Source: Acinetobacter sp. NIPH 2699
GTDB lineage: Bacteria; Pseudomonadota; Gammaproteobacteria; Pseudomonadales; Moraxellaceae
DNA length: 64,000 nt
Assembly: GCF_022549355.1 (NCBI RefSeq)
Contig: NZ_JAKZGL010000015.1
Location: 1 to 64,000, forward strand
Reading direction: 5' to 3'
The position numbers were made by a program, and so were the translations under genes. The notes below the pieces were generated by a model. The model was given only the letters and a program-made list of their open reading frames with translations. It was not told the DNA's origin and made no database searches. Below, one piece after another: positions 1 to 7,465 of the stretch (position 1 is its first letter; the number at the start of each line of letters is the position of its first letter).

Positions 1-177
1 GCAGCATTGGATGGCTGCGTCGGAGTAGGTTTGATTTCGCCCTTGTTTGCCTTTTGATGGAGCATACCATTGCGTAGCAGGATCAAACCAAATGGCAATA
101 TTTCCGCGACTCATAAGTGCTCGGTTATATGCGGGCCAATTGGTTGTGCGGTAGATTTTGTGTGTAGGCTTCTTCAT
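1..177 (-). CDS. IS5-family transposase, N-terminal fragment (runs off window)
   Basis: Translating leftward from the ATG at 177 gives 59 residues with no stop before the window edge. They include YRTTNWPAYNRAL followed by a WFDP motif and a QGRNQTYSD segment, the N-terminal pattern I recognise from IS903-group IS5 transposases common in Acinetobacter. The DDE catalytic residues would lie beyond the window. The protein would catalyse cut-and-paste movement of its own element. The family call rests on pattern memory and has not been checked by a search. Confidence 0.75.
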   Translation of the reverse strand, partial: MKKPTHKIYRTTNWPAYNRALMSRGNIAIWFDPATQWYAPSKGKQGRNQTYSDAAIQCC

Positions 178-231
178 TTGAAAATTATATCGCTGAAAAA
201 GCCTTTACAGATAGGTTTGTGCAACAAAGCC
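1..231 (-). mobile_element. IS5-family insertion sequence, one end only
   Basis: The outer end is the inverted repeat whose minus-strand sequence begins GGCTTTGTTGCACAAAC at 231 and reads leftward; this resembles the GGCTTTGTTG ends of IS903-group IS5 elements. A transposase reading frame starts 54 bases inside the end and runs off the window. The junction at 231/232 falls inside a SRAP-family reading frame, which it truncates. The other end and any target duplication are outside the window, so the exact IS name cannot be given. Confidence 0.8.
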
Positions 232-415
232 GATTATCTGCCCAGTTTGGCACCAAGCCAAAGCGGGCAGACCGCCACTCTAAACCCCGATCTGTTGAGA
301 TGATGATAGGGCCATTATGAGCGGGAAAAATATCGGTTTTATAGTCGAATGTAGGCTCAAACAAATTAAGTAATTGAGCGCGGCTTTTTGCAATTGGTTC
401 ATAGTTTGCACACAT
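232..415 (-). pseudogene. SRAP (YedK/HMCES-type) gene 5' fragment, cut by the IS
   Basis: The frame starts MCANYEPIAKSRAQLL at the ATG at 415, chosen because SRAP proteins need Cys2 exposed after Met removal; a GTG/ATG further upstream would bury it. It continues through a GLEWRSARFGLVPNWAD block typical of SRAP domains and then enters the IS end after about 61 codons. SRAP proteins crosslink to abasic sites in single-stranded DNA through Cys2 to protect them. The later active-site residues are missing here, so this copy is probably dead. The rest of the gene may lie beyond the IS outside the window. Confidence 0.8.
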
Positions 416-731
416 AATTAGCTCCATTGTAAAGAGTGCATACTTTTATAATGAATAGGTTATCTCAATAAGAAGTTGATTGTGATAGATTATTTGCATT
501 TAAATGATGGAAGTTGGTAAATTTTCGGTAACTTTTCTACGCCGTTTAGTCGAACGTGAGTTGTTCTTAAAAAAGTAATTTATCACTGGAAGGGCTCAGT
601 GATTCCATTGATCATATATCGCGAGGTCGATTCCAATCAAGAATAAATGACGAAATTCAATAATAAAAAAAACCATAACTTAAGGGTTATGGTTTTTATA
701 CATTTCATAGAGTTGATTTCTAAATTTACAG
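416..731. other. Intergenic stretch between SRAP fragment and MoeA-like gene
   Basis: No credible gene is seen in these 316 bases. The left part should hold the promoter of the truncated SRAP gene, and the right end holds the terminator of the MoeA-like gene. I looked for a second copy of the ssrS 3' end as an attachment site and found none. Confidence 0.5.
671..694 (-). terminator. Intrinsic terminator after MoeA-like gene
   Basis: A perfect 9-bp stem (AACCATAAC / GTTATGGTT) with a 6-base loop is flanked by an A-run on the left and a T-run on the right. It can therefore terminate the leftward MoeA-like transcript and also rightward transcription. Confidence 0.8.
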
Positions 732-2138
732 TTAATCAATCTTTATAAAATGAATCACTTCATTTGATTGTATTGGCTGCTCTGCAAATGGGACAATCAC
801 AATACAATTTGCAGTAAGAAAAGGTTCTACCTGATATGTTTGCTGTTTTTCAACGATCTCTAATGAATATTGACCATTATCTTGCAACTGATATTTGCCC
901 CATAACAATTTTCTCTTAGTTTGATCAGTCTCAATTTTTTGTTTGGCACGACCTTTTATAAATATTTTGTTGAGAAAGTCGGGGTCATGTTTATTTAAAA
1001 TATACTTCACCATGAAATGCATGAGTAAGGCAATATCTTGCATATCACCGGGTAAATTAATGATCGTCGTCTTATCTTCTGTAGTGATGAATTTTGAGCC
1101 TTTATGGTTACCCTGATCATCGTAAAGTTGAATCGTTTCGCGTACAGGAGGTGTTCTAGGCATACTTCTAATGATGCTCATTTCATTAGCAGGGATAGAA
1201 CGTGTTTGGAAATTTGAGGTCGTACTACCAGGATCAAAGGCAGTAAGCCCACCAATTGAAAATACTGAACCACCAAAGTCCTTATGCGAACATAGAATCA
1301 TCACATCAAAATTAGGAATATGATCTTCAAAAAATTGATTATAATCGGCCCAATTTGTTGTTAATGTATCATCTAAAGTAGGATCTTCTTCCTTCTTAAG
1401 ACTATTAAATGCAGAATCATAACGCTGTGGTTTAAGCCGTTTTATCTCGACCTGCTTATAGCCCCACGTTTTCAATAAGTCTTTAACATACAAGCTTTCT
1501 TCACAAAGGGTATGCTCGTCGTCAAAGGTATGCATACTAACAACGAGAATTCGTGGATCTCTATAAATTGTGAGTTCTTTAACTCCAGCCCGCCTTAGAG
1601 CAATCAATTTTTCTGGTGAGATTTTCTCATTTTTAGCTAAGATCAGATCACCTTGTTCAATTACGCTTCCTTGTTGAATGATGCCTTGCATTGCAGGTAT
1701 TGGCGCTATAATTTTTTTATTATCGTAATCAGAAACATCTAAACGCTCATCGTCTTCTGGAATAATGGCATCAACAGATTCAGGTAATTTCGTATATTGT
1801 GGAATTCTGAGTAGATTTTCACCTCTTAGATCCAGTTTATATGGGTTCACTGATCGATAGAGTTGCTGCCCCCAGCAGTATAAGCGATCAATAAATACAG
1901 GATGTTGTTTACTTGCTGTTTGAGTCGATTCTGAGTTAATTGACCAACCTGTGTAAGCTGAAAGATTATTAGCTGGATATTCTTGTAAGGCATAAACATC
2001 ACTTGCATTTACTTGATTAAGTGCTGTTTCTAAATCAACAGTATCCTTTAACTCACCTAGAGGAAGCTGCATAAAAAGGCGATAGAAAATTGTAGTTAGA
2101 TCATATGGAAGATCTTCTGGTACTGGAAGTTTGTGCAT
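732..2138 (-). CDS. Divergent MoeA-like protein, probably not a working molybdotransferase
   Basis: The 468 residues follow the domain order of MoeA (molybdopterin molybdotransferase). There is an N-terminal block (36-68) resembling the MoeA N domain, a block at 111-131 (RIPQYTKLPESVDAIIPEDD) like the TGA-LP-GAD-V segment, a block at 150-208 ending in DPRILVV, an LPGD motif near 372, and a C-terminal MoeA_C-like beta domain at 409-468. Key residues are altered: the SAMDGYA active-site motif, which carries the catalytic Asp of E. coli MoeA, reads SAYTGWS. No other molybdenum-cofactor gene is adjacent. It lies 53 bases behind the secreted DNase gene on the same strand, so the two are probably co-transcribed. 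Function is unknown; it could be a MoeA-derived partner of the DNase. Confidence 0.6.
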   Translation of the reverse strand: MHKLPVPEDLPYDLTTIFYRLFMQLPLGELKDTVDLETALNQVNASDVYALQEYPANNLSAYTGWSINSESTQTASKQHPVFIDRLYCWGQQLYRSVNPYKLDLRGENLLRIPQYTKLPESVDAIIPEDDERLDVSDYDNKKIIAPIPAMQGIIQQGSVIEQGDLILAKNEKISPEKLIALRRAGVKELTIYRDPRILVVSMHTFDDEHTLCEESLYVKDLLKTWGYKQVEIKRLKPQRYDSAFNSLKKEEDPTLDDTLTTNWADYNQFFEDHIPNFDVMILCSHKDFGGSVFSIGGLTAFDPGSTTSNFQTRSIPANEMSIIRSMPRTPPVRETIQLYDDQGNHKGSKFITTEDKTTIINLPGDMQDIALLMHFMVKYILNKHDPDFLNKIFIKGRAKQKIETDQTKRKLLWGKYQLQDNGQYSLEIVEKQQTYQVEPFLTANCIVIVPFAEQPIQSNEVIHFIKID

Positions 2139-2191
2139 AAATATAAGCCCAAGAGGTAACTCTAATTCGAGATACCTCTTTAAATTAATAG

Positions 2192-3253
2192 TTAATCAAC
2201 ATTTAGAAAAAATTCATCGCCATCAAGAACCCTTTCGGCATTAAAGAAAGTACCTAAACGACTACCAGCTCTACGATTGTCAGATGCATCAATCTTTTTA
2301 ACAGATGCATCAGTTCCACCTTGATTAGTTGCTGCAAAAGGAAACTCATCACAATCACAATCAGTTGCTACTTCATCAGAATCACCCGTAAAGAAGCACT
2401 TTGAACCAACACTTGGACCATATTTAACTTTACACATTTTTACCGATTCAGCCCGGTTAGCTTTACGCTGCGCAGCATCTCTAAGACGGGTTAATGGTCT
2501 TGCACTTGAACTTCTAAAAATAGAATTAGGAGAGGCTGCAATGAATTGACCAGGTTTACCTGCAAGAAATGCTTCTTTGATATGCTTTGCCGATTCATCA
2601 ACGTCAGGATCAGTAAGCTTAATTGTTGTCATAACAGCAGGTGCGGTAGGGTATACACATCCCTTTGTATTCGCTTTAGCCTTTCCAATATCACAACGCA
2701 CACTAGGATTATAAATACCTGGTTCAAAATTTGCAGCATTATCAAAAGATTCTTTCGATTTCACGATTTGAAACCGAACACTTGGAGATAAAAATAATGG
2801 GTTTTGATCTGCTAAAGCTGAGTTAGATGGGGTAAATGTTGTGGTTGATTCAGCGGATAGGCCATTTACTAAATTAATTGGATTACCGTAAACGGTCTTT
2901 ACAGTACAATCATAACAATATAATTCTGGACGTACCTTTAAAGAGTCCCCAGCTTTCCCAATGATTTGCGTACGTAACTTGTACTTATAAGTCCAAGTTA
3001 ATGCATTTTTTGGATTGTCAGAATAAACATAAGCAGTAATTTTAGCCGTTCCAACGTTTAGTCCTTTTGCATCAGTTAAAGGAATTTCACCTTGGTCTGA
3101 TATCAGGCAATGTGACCCTCGATTTATATAGCTATCTAAATCCTTTCCAACTGTTTTACAAATTGGTGAAACATCTAAAGCACTAGCAGCGTAACTATCA
3201 GTTACTGTAAATACAGTGGCTAAAGCTATTATATATTTTGTTATATTTAACAT
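2192..3253 (-). CDS. Secreted protein with C-terminal NucA/NucB-type DNase domain
   Basis: The 353-residue protein starts with a classic signal peptide (cleavage near SYA-AS, residue 22-23), so it is exported to the periplasm or beyond. Residues 24 to about 260 form a cysteine-containing region (CYDC near 112-115) with no family I recognise. Residues 301-353 match the NucA/NucB deoxyribonuclease pattern: CDCDEFPFA, then an NQGG turn, SDNRRAGS and a terminal DGDEFFLNV. The known family members are secreted Bacillus nucleases that degrade extracellular DNA. The domain ends exactly at the C terminus, as usual for an effector-type layout. The gene sits first in a leftward unit with the MoeA-like gene, in the island next to ssrS. 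The DNase call is by motif only. Confidence 0.65.
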   Translation of the reverse strand: MLNITKYIIALATVFTVTDSYAASALDVSPICKTVGKDLDSYINRGSHCLISDQGEIPLTDAKGLNVGTAKITAYVYSDNPKNALTWTYKYKLRTQIIGKAGDSLKVRPELYCYDCTVKTVYGNPINLVNGLSAESTTTFTPSNSALADQNPLFLSPSVRFQIVKSKESFDNAANFEPGIYNPSVRCDIGKAKANTKGCVYPTAPAVMTTIKLTDPDVDESAKHIKEAFLAGKPGQFIAASPNSIFRSSSARPLTRLRDAAQRKANRAESVKMCKVKYGPSVGSKCFFTGDSDEVATDCDCDEFPFAATNQGGTDASVKKIDASDNRRAGSRLGTFFNAERVLDGDEFFLNVD

Positions 3254-3545
3254 GAAATTTCCAGTAATTTAATTAAAAAAATAATTTCAAAATAAATAAT
3301 TTTAATTATCTTGAAATCAGGAAATATGATAAAGAATAAAAATAAATATGTAAAATAGTTTATTAAAATTAATAACTTAAATTTATTTTTTATTTTATTT
3401 TTAATCGAGTTATGGTTTTGTTAAGAAAAAACTACATTATTTATCATGTATTTATAGGTGATTTTATTGAATAATTTATAATTAAATTTATCTACATAAT
3501 AATCTATAATTTTTCTGAAAATCTTAATAAGAACTTTTTAAAATC
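3254..3545. other. Very AT-rich intergenic region upstream of the DNase gene
   Basis: These bases are almost entirely A and T and contain no gene. They presumably hold the leftward promoter of the DNase/MoeA-like unit. Such AT density is typical of horizontally acquired DNA bound by H-NS-like silencers, which is an inference here. Confidence 0.5.
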
Positions 3546-3589
3546 TTAGGAATCTCCTCATACTTCGGCTTTCTCACATCCTTAACGTT

Positions 3590-3800
3590 CCTCCATAGCT
3601 CCATACTTTTTATAGTTTTCACGGGCTTCGTTTAGTGATGTTGCCTTTGCACCAACACGCCAATAATTGTCTTTACTTGTACAGGGTTATCCTCTCAGAA
3701 ACATACTGAGCATATGTCTTAATCGCCGTTTGATGGTTCACCTCTGGTTGAGTAGCCACAGCATAAAAAATAAAACATGATTCAATGACTTTCAGTAAAG
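3590..3800 (-). pseudogene. Decayed coding remnant of unknown family
   Basis: Leftward translation gives two protein-like stretches in different frames: one containing YAVATQPEVNHQTAIKTYAQ and one containing SKDNYWRVGAKATSLNEAR. They are interrupted by a frame change and stops. They read like an old gene broken by indels, but I cannot assign a family. It lies between the DNase gene promoter and the SRAP relic. Confidence 0.35.
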
Positions 3801-3819
3801 AGCAGGAAGACTCCTATAA

Positions 3820-3980
3820 AACTCAAAGGCTAAAACGAGTAGACCACTACTCCCAACACTCTTTGGTAGAAGATTATGGATTCATCATGGATAGGTAGTT
3901 CATCGGTTTAATAGTCAAATGATGCCCCAATTTAGTAGTTGAGTGCGGCTTGTGGCAAAAGGTTTGTTGTTTGTGCACAT
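3820..3980 (-). pseudogene. Second, heavily decayed SRAP-gene relic
   Basis: Leftward from the ATG at 3980 the sequence encodes MCTNNKPFATSRTQLLNWG and then hits stops. It matches the start of the fragment at 232-415 (MCANYEPIAKSRAQLLN). Nucleotide similarity continues past the stops with indels, through the segment equivalent to GLEWRSARFGL near 3835-3860. This is a separate, older dead copy of a YedK-type gene in the same orientation as the first. Confidence 0.65.
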
Positions 3981-4074
3981 GACTATTCTTCTTTTTTTAG
4001 TAGATTGGGTCGAAATCAGTGGCTGAAAGAGTCAGACAGAAAACCCTTTTAAATATTATTTAATTGCATGCCAA

Positions 4075-5442
4075 TTAAACTAAATTGTTTTTTAGAAAAT
4101 TATTTAGTATTTCTTGAGTCTCTTCAATCCAGTATTTTTGGGCATTCCTATTGTTTCCCTTCTCCATAAAAATTCTCTTTCTTATTAAATCACGCACGCT
4201 TTCAGGAATGATTACATCCTCAATCATGTTCATTGCTTTGCGTAAGTCATCAAATGAGACCTGCACATAGCCGTCAGTCACATCATTATCATTATCTTCA
4301 CTGGTGTGATTGATGAGGCGTTTAATTGTATAGCTACCAATTGCAAGACTGTTTGCGACCGTACTAAATGTTCTTCTCAAGTCATGAAATGTGAATGAAA
4401 TGCCAGAGTTTTCAATTATTTTCTCTTTTGCACCGCGTCTATCAATAATATGGCCATCTCCCGAACGTTCTTGGAAAATGTATTTGTTACCTGGTGTGGC
4501 TCTCTTTTTGCGTTCCCGCATCAAATACCACAGAATATCGCCCATTGGTAACAATAAGTCTTCACCATTTTTTGTGTCTTTTACTTTGATTGTGCCAAAC
4601 TTTAAATCGACATTTTCCCATTCGGCTGATTCTGCTTCATTGCGTCTAAAACCTGTCAAAGCCAACATAAAAAAATAATCTTGGTTTGTATAGGCACGAT
4701 AATCATTGTTTTGCTCACCTAAATGGTAGGTGGTAGCAACAGCAAGTGCCCATTCTTCATGCTGATCAGAACGGATGTAGCTCCTACGCCGTTTAATCTT
4801 ATTCATTGCCTTTTGTTCTTTGACGATCTTTACAGGGTTTTCAATACTCAGAATTTTATTTCCCGAATCATCAAGGAAACGAAGGATAACCAAGTTAAAA
4901 AGCGCATGTAGAAACTTGGCTGCTAGATTAGCCTGTGCTGGGCTTCTTTTTGATAATTCAGCATGACGATCAATAACCATCTTCTTTGTGATTTTATGAA
5001 GCTGGATATTTTTCCAATCAGCAAAATAATCATTCACGCATGAGGTATATGCAGTAATTGAAGAATCAGAAAGCTTCTTATTGTCTTTATAAATTTCAAA
5101 AGCTTCGCCAAGTGTTGGGATTTGCTTTTGTAAAGCATTCGACTGTATGGCATTTTCACGAAAATTACGTTTTTTCTGAACCGGATCTATACCCTCATCC
5201 ATCATTATTAACAGTCTTTTGGCCTCAGCTCTTGCCTGATCCAATGTATAAACACCATGTTTCCCAATTACTTTGCGCTTAGACTTGCCCGTTGGCATTT
5301 TTTTCTCAGCGAAATAACTCTTGGTTTTTCCAACGCACAAACCAAAGCCAATAGTTACAGTATCTCGATAAAAGACTTGTTTATCTTCAGAGAAGGGGAT
5401 GGTGTCTATTACTGTTTTTGTAAATTTGATGTGATGAGCCAT
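4075..5442 (-). CDS. Tyrosine-recombinase integrase with arm-type N domain
   Basis: The 455 residues match prophage/island integrases of the CP4/P4 type. The N-terminal arm DNA-binding domain (about 1-95) is followed by a core-binding domain (about 105-210) and a catalytic domain. Catalytic residues are visible: Arg in TGFRRNE (266-267), His-x-x-Arg in FHDLRRTF (353-356), His in LINHTSE (379) and the nucleophile Tyr in DGYVQ (392). All are present, so the enzyme may be active. It inserts and excises an island at an attachment site, here most likely the 3' end of ssrS, which lies about 140 bases from its start codon. Its C terminus is longer than the catalytic core by about 45 residues. Confidence 0.9.
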   Translation of the reverse strand: MAHHIKFTKTVIDTIPFSEDKQVFYRDTVTIGFGLCVGKTKSYFAEKKMPTGKSKRKVIGKHGVYTLDQARAEAKRLLIMMDEGIDPVQKKRNFRENAIQSNALQKQIPTLGEAFEIYKDNKKLSDSSITAYTSCVNDYFADWKNIQLHKITKKMVIDRHAELSKRSPAQANLAAKFLHALFNLVILRFLDDSGNKILSIENPVKIVKEQKAMNKIKRRRSYIRSDQHEEWALAVATTYHLGEQNNDYRAYTNQDYFFMLALTGFRRNEAESAEWENVDLKFGTIKVKDTKNGEDLLLPMGDILWYLMRERKKRATPGNKYIFQERSGDGHIIDRRGAKEKIIENSGISFTFHDLRRTFSTVANSLAIGSYTIKRLINHTSEDNDNDVTDGYVQVSFDDLRKAMNMIEDVIIPESVRDLIRKRIFMEKGNNRNAQKYWIEETQEILNNFLKNNLV

Positions 5443-5580
5443 TTAGATGCAAGTAATACAAAGCAATACCCAACGATACAACACAATAATTGAGAAGTCT
5501 ATTAAGAGTCTATTTAGTAAATGAAGTCTATTAAAAATGGTACATAAATGGAGGGGAAGTTGTTATTATTTAATTAAATA

Positions 5581-5770
5581 AAACACTCCAGAGATGCCGC
5601 TGCATGTCGTTACCCTTGAACCCTAAAGTTCAAGGTGGAGGGCGCCGCATACTTGCTGGGTTTTCTGCACGGGGCAGACATACACTCTAAATATACAGAA
5701 CACCATCCTAAAGTGATGATATCGGCTCAGGGGAATCGGACCCGCTGGCGAACATCCTAGAGATAGACTT
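5581..5770 (-). ncRNA. ssrS: 6S RNA
   Basis: The minus strand carries the conserved 6S features. Near the 5' end are GATGTTCGCCAGCGGG and CCCCTGAGCCGATAT, and near the 3' end are CCTTGAACTTTAGGGTTCAA and GCGGCATCTCTGGAG, which pairs with the 5' end to close the long hairpin. These closely match E. coli 6S RNA. 6S RNA mimics an open promoter and holds sigma-70 RNA polymerase in stationary phase. It follows zapA on the same strand, the usual gammaproteobacterial order. The ends are placed to within a few bases. The usual downstream ygfA/fau gene is absent and the integrase lies there instead. Confidence 0.93.
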
Positions 5771-5852
5771 AGTATAACTGATCTTAACCTGATGACAATG
5801 TTTGCATGTAAAGATACTTACTAATTGATGAGGCTTTGTGCAATCACCATGT

Positions 5853-6140
5853 TTATTGAACAGTTTGCTCTACATCTTCCAAAATCGTTTGGAGCAGGTG
5901 TTCACAGTGTGCGTATTGCTGTAAAGATTTATTTAAAGCAAATACTTCCTGAGCCATTTGTAGTGCAACCATAATGACTAACTTATTGTGTTCTACACGT
6001 GGCGCACTTCGACGCATGTCATGAAATTTTTGATTGAGCAATTCAGCAGCGCGTTCTAACTCTTCACGTTTATCTTCAGTCGTATTTAAGCGAAAAGTCT
6101 GTTCAATTAAACGTAGTTCAACAACGATAGGTTCACTCAT
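5853..6140 (-). CDS. zapA: Cell division protein ZapA
   Basis: This 95-residue protein has the ZapA layout: an N-terminal globular part (VELRLIEQTFRLNTTED) and a C-terminal helix that forms coiled-coil tetramers. ZapA crosslinks FtsZ protofilaments in the Z ring at midcell. Length is normal for the family. It follows the coiled-coil gene at 6143-6697 by two bases, so the two are co-transcribed, and precedes ssrS. This gene order supports the call. Confidence 0.9.
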   Translation of the reverse strand: MSEPIVVELRLIEQTFRLNTTEDKREELERAAELLNQKFHDMRRSAPRVEHNKLVIMVALQMAQEVFALNKSLQQYAHCEHLLQTILEDVEQTVQ

Positions 6141-6142
6141 GA

Positions 6143-6697
6143 TTAAGATTCCTCGTGAGTTTCAGCAATCGGGTGGGCAAGCTGCTGAATTTCTTGTGCA
6201 TGTTGATCTTGTGCTGTGCCTAAAATTGCGAGACGTTGAATAATTGCTTCAACTTTAGCCTTCGCTAATTCATTTTTTTGTAATAAGCGGTCACGATCTT
6301 GTTGTAGATCTTGGATTTCTTGCTGATTATTACGTTGTTGCGCTTGTAACTTTTCTTTCATTACGCGCAAATCATTACGCTCAGCCAAGATTTCTTGGAA
6401 GCGGTTTTTTAAATCCGTGGTACTTTTCTCTAAACGGCTATAGCGTTCAGCTAAAGTTGTTGCATCATTATTCAGTTGTTTAAATTGATCTTGTAACTGA
6501 GTCAGTTGTTCAGTTAAGTTATCAACTTCATCCTGTTTTTGCGTGATGATGCTATTCTTCTGCACAATTTGTGCATGATGTTCAGTTGCAGCTAATTGTT
6601 TAGCTTCAGTAAGCGATGTGTTTTCTCGCTCTATATGGCGTAGGCGTGTTTTTAATACGCCAATATGCGCTTGTAGACGCTGTAATTGTTCTAACAT
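6143..6697 (-). CDS. Coiled-coil protein upstream of zapA (TIGR02449/ZapB-like)
   Basis: From the ATG at 6697 (MLEQLQRLQAHIGVL) the product is 184 residues, almost all predicted long helix rich in Gln, Leu, Lys and Glu, with heptad patterning from about residue 5 to 160. I chose this start over the one at 6721 because the eight extra residues (MQLCATFV) break the helix. Many gammaproteobacteria have a short coiled-coil gene (about 65-75 aa, TIGR02449) immediately before zapA. The Acinetobacter version is more than twice that length. A role in Z-ring organisation beside ZapA is inferred from position and structure. Confidence 0.6.
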   Translation of the reverse strand: MLEQLQRLQAHIGVLKTRLRHIERENTSLTEAKQLAATEHHAQIVQKNSIITQKQDEVDNLTEQLTQLQDQFKQLNNDATTLAERYSRLEKSTTDLKNRFQEILAERNDLRVMKEKLQAQQRNNQQEIQDLQQDRDRLLQKNELAKAKVEAIIQRLAILGTAQDQHAQEIQQLAHPIAETHEES

Positions 6698-6763
6698 AAC
6701 GAAGGTCGCACAGAGTTGCAATCAAAGGTAATATATACAGCAGTATAGAGGTTGGATAAACGA

Positions 6764-7396
6764 ATGCAAGACGATATTTCAGGTTGGAACGAATGGAATG
6801 CTCATTTTCAAGGGATTGAAGAGATTTCAAGCCCAAGTGAGTTACATGGGTTGCTAACAGGTATAGTTTGTGTGACACAAGCGCCGACAACTGATGAATG
6901 GTCACAAATCTTAAACACCTTAAATGTACCTGCTTTAACCGCTGAAGCATTACAAAGTTTGACTGATGAGGCTGATGACGTATCGCATGCCTTATCTGAT
7001 GATGAACTGGATTATTTACCGATGTTGCCAGATGATACCCATGTGCTCGAAGAGCGTGTCACTGCATTAGCAGATTGGTGTGCAGGGGTTGTATTAGGTT
7101 TTGGTTTAGCTTGCGGTCGTATTCGTGGAGATGAACAAGAGCTGATTGAACATTTACAAGAAGTTGCAGCCGTTGAGTTTGAAGATTCAGATAATGATGA
7201 AGAAGGTGAAGAAAGTTATCTGGAACTGTATGAATTCGTACGTCTAATTCCTGTCAGTTTATCTATTGGTCGTACAAAAACGCCTGTGGCTGAAAGTTCT
7301 TTGTTACAAAACTTTCATGCGAAAAGCAGAAACCAAGATACCGCAGTTGATCCACAAACAGTCGTTGAAATGTTTACCCCACATCGTCCGAGTTAA
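6764..7396 (+). CDS. ygfB: YgfB/YecA (UPF0149) family protein
   Basis: The 210-residue acidic protein contains the UPF0149 core: a helical bundle with SPSELHGLLTGIVC near the start and the DWCAGVVLGFGLACG motif in the middle. In Pseudomonas, YgfB lies before pepP and ubiH, exactly as here. Its biochemical role is poorly defined; P. aeruginosa YgfB has been linked to beta-lactamase/AmpDh3 regulation. The ATG at 6764 is preferred to the TTG at 6752 because GGA lies seven bases upstream of it. The acidic insert near residues 140-150 (DSDNDEEGEE) is longer than in the E. coli protein. It diverges from the zapA unit. Confidence 0.85.
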   Translation: MQDDISGWNEWNAHFQGIEEISSPSELHGLLTGIVCVTQAPTTDEWSQILNTLNVPALTAEALQSLTDEADDVSHALSDDELDYLPMLPDDTHVLEERVTALADWCAGVVLGFGLACGRIRGDEQELIEHLQEVAAVEFEDSDNDEEGEESYLELYEFVRLIPVSLSIGRTKTPVAESSLLQNFHAKSRNQDTAVDPQTVVEMFTPHRPS

Positions 7397-7465
7397 CTCG
7401 GGCGCTGCCTTGAAACTTTATCATTAAAGATACTTACAATCCTTCATCTTCATCAGTAGGGCGAT

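Noticed and set aside
416..731. Search for a second att site matching the 3' end of ssrS
   Set aside because: No matching run of bases was found here or elsewhere between 1 and 4074, so the far end of the island is not in the window.
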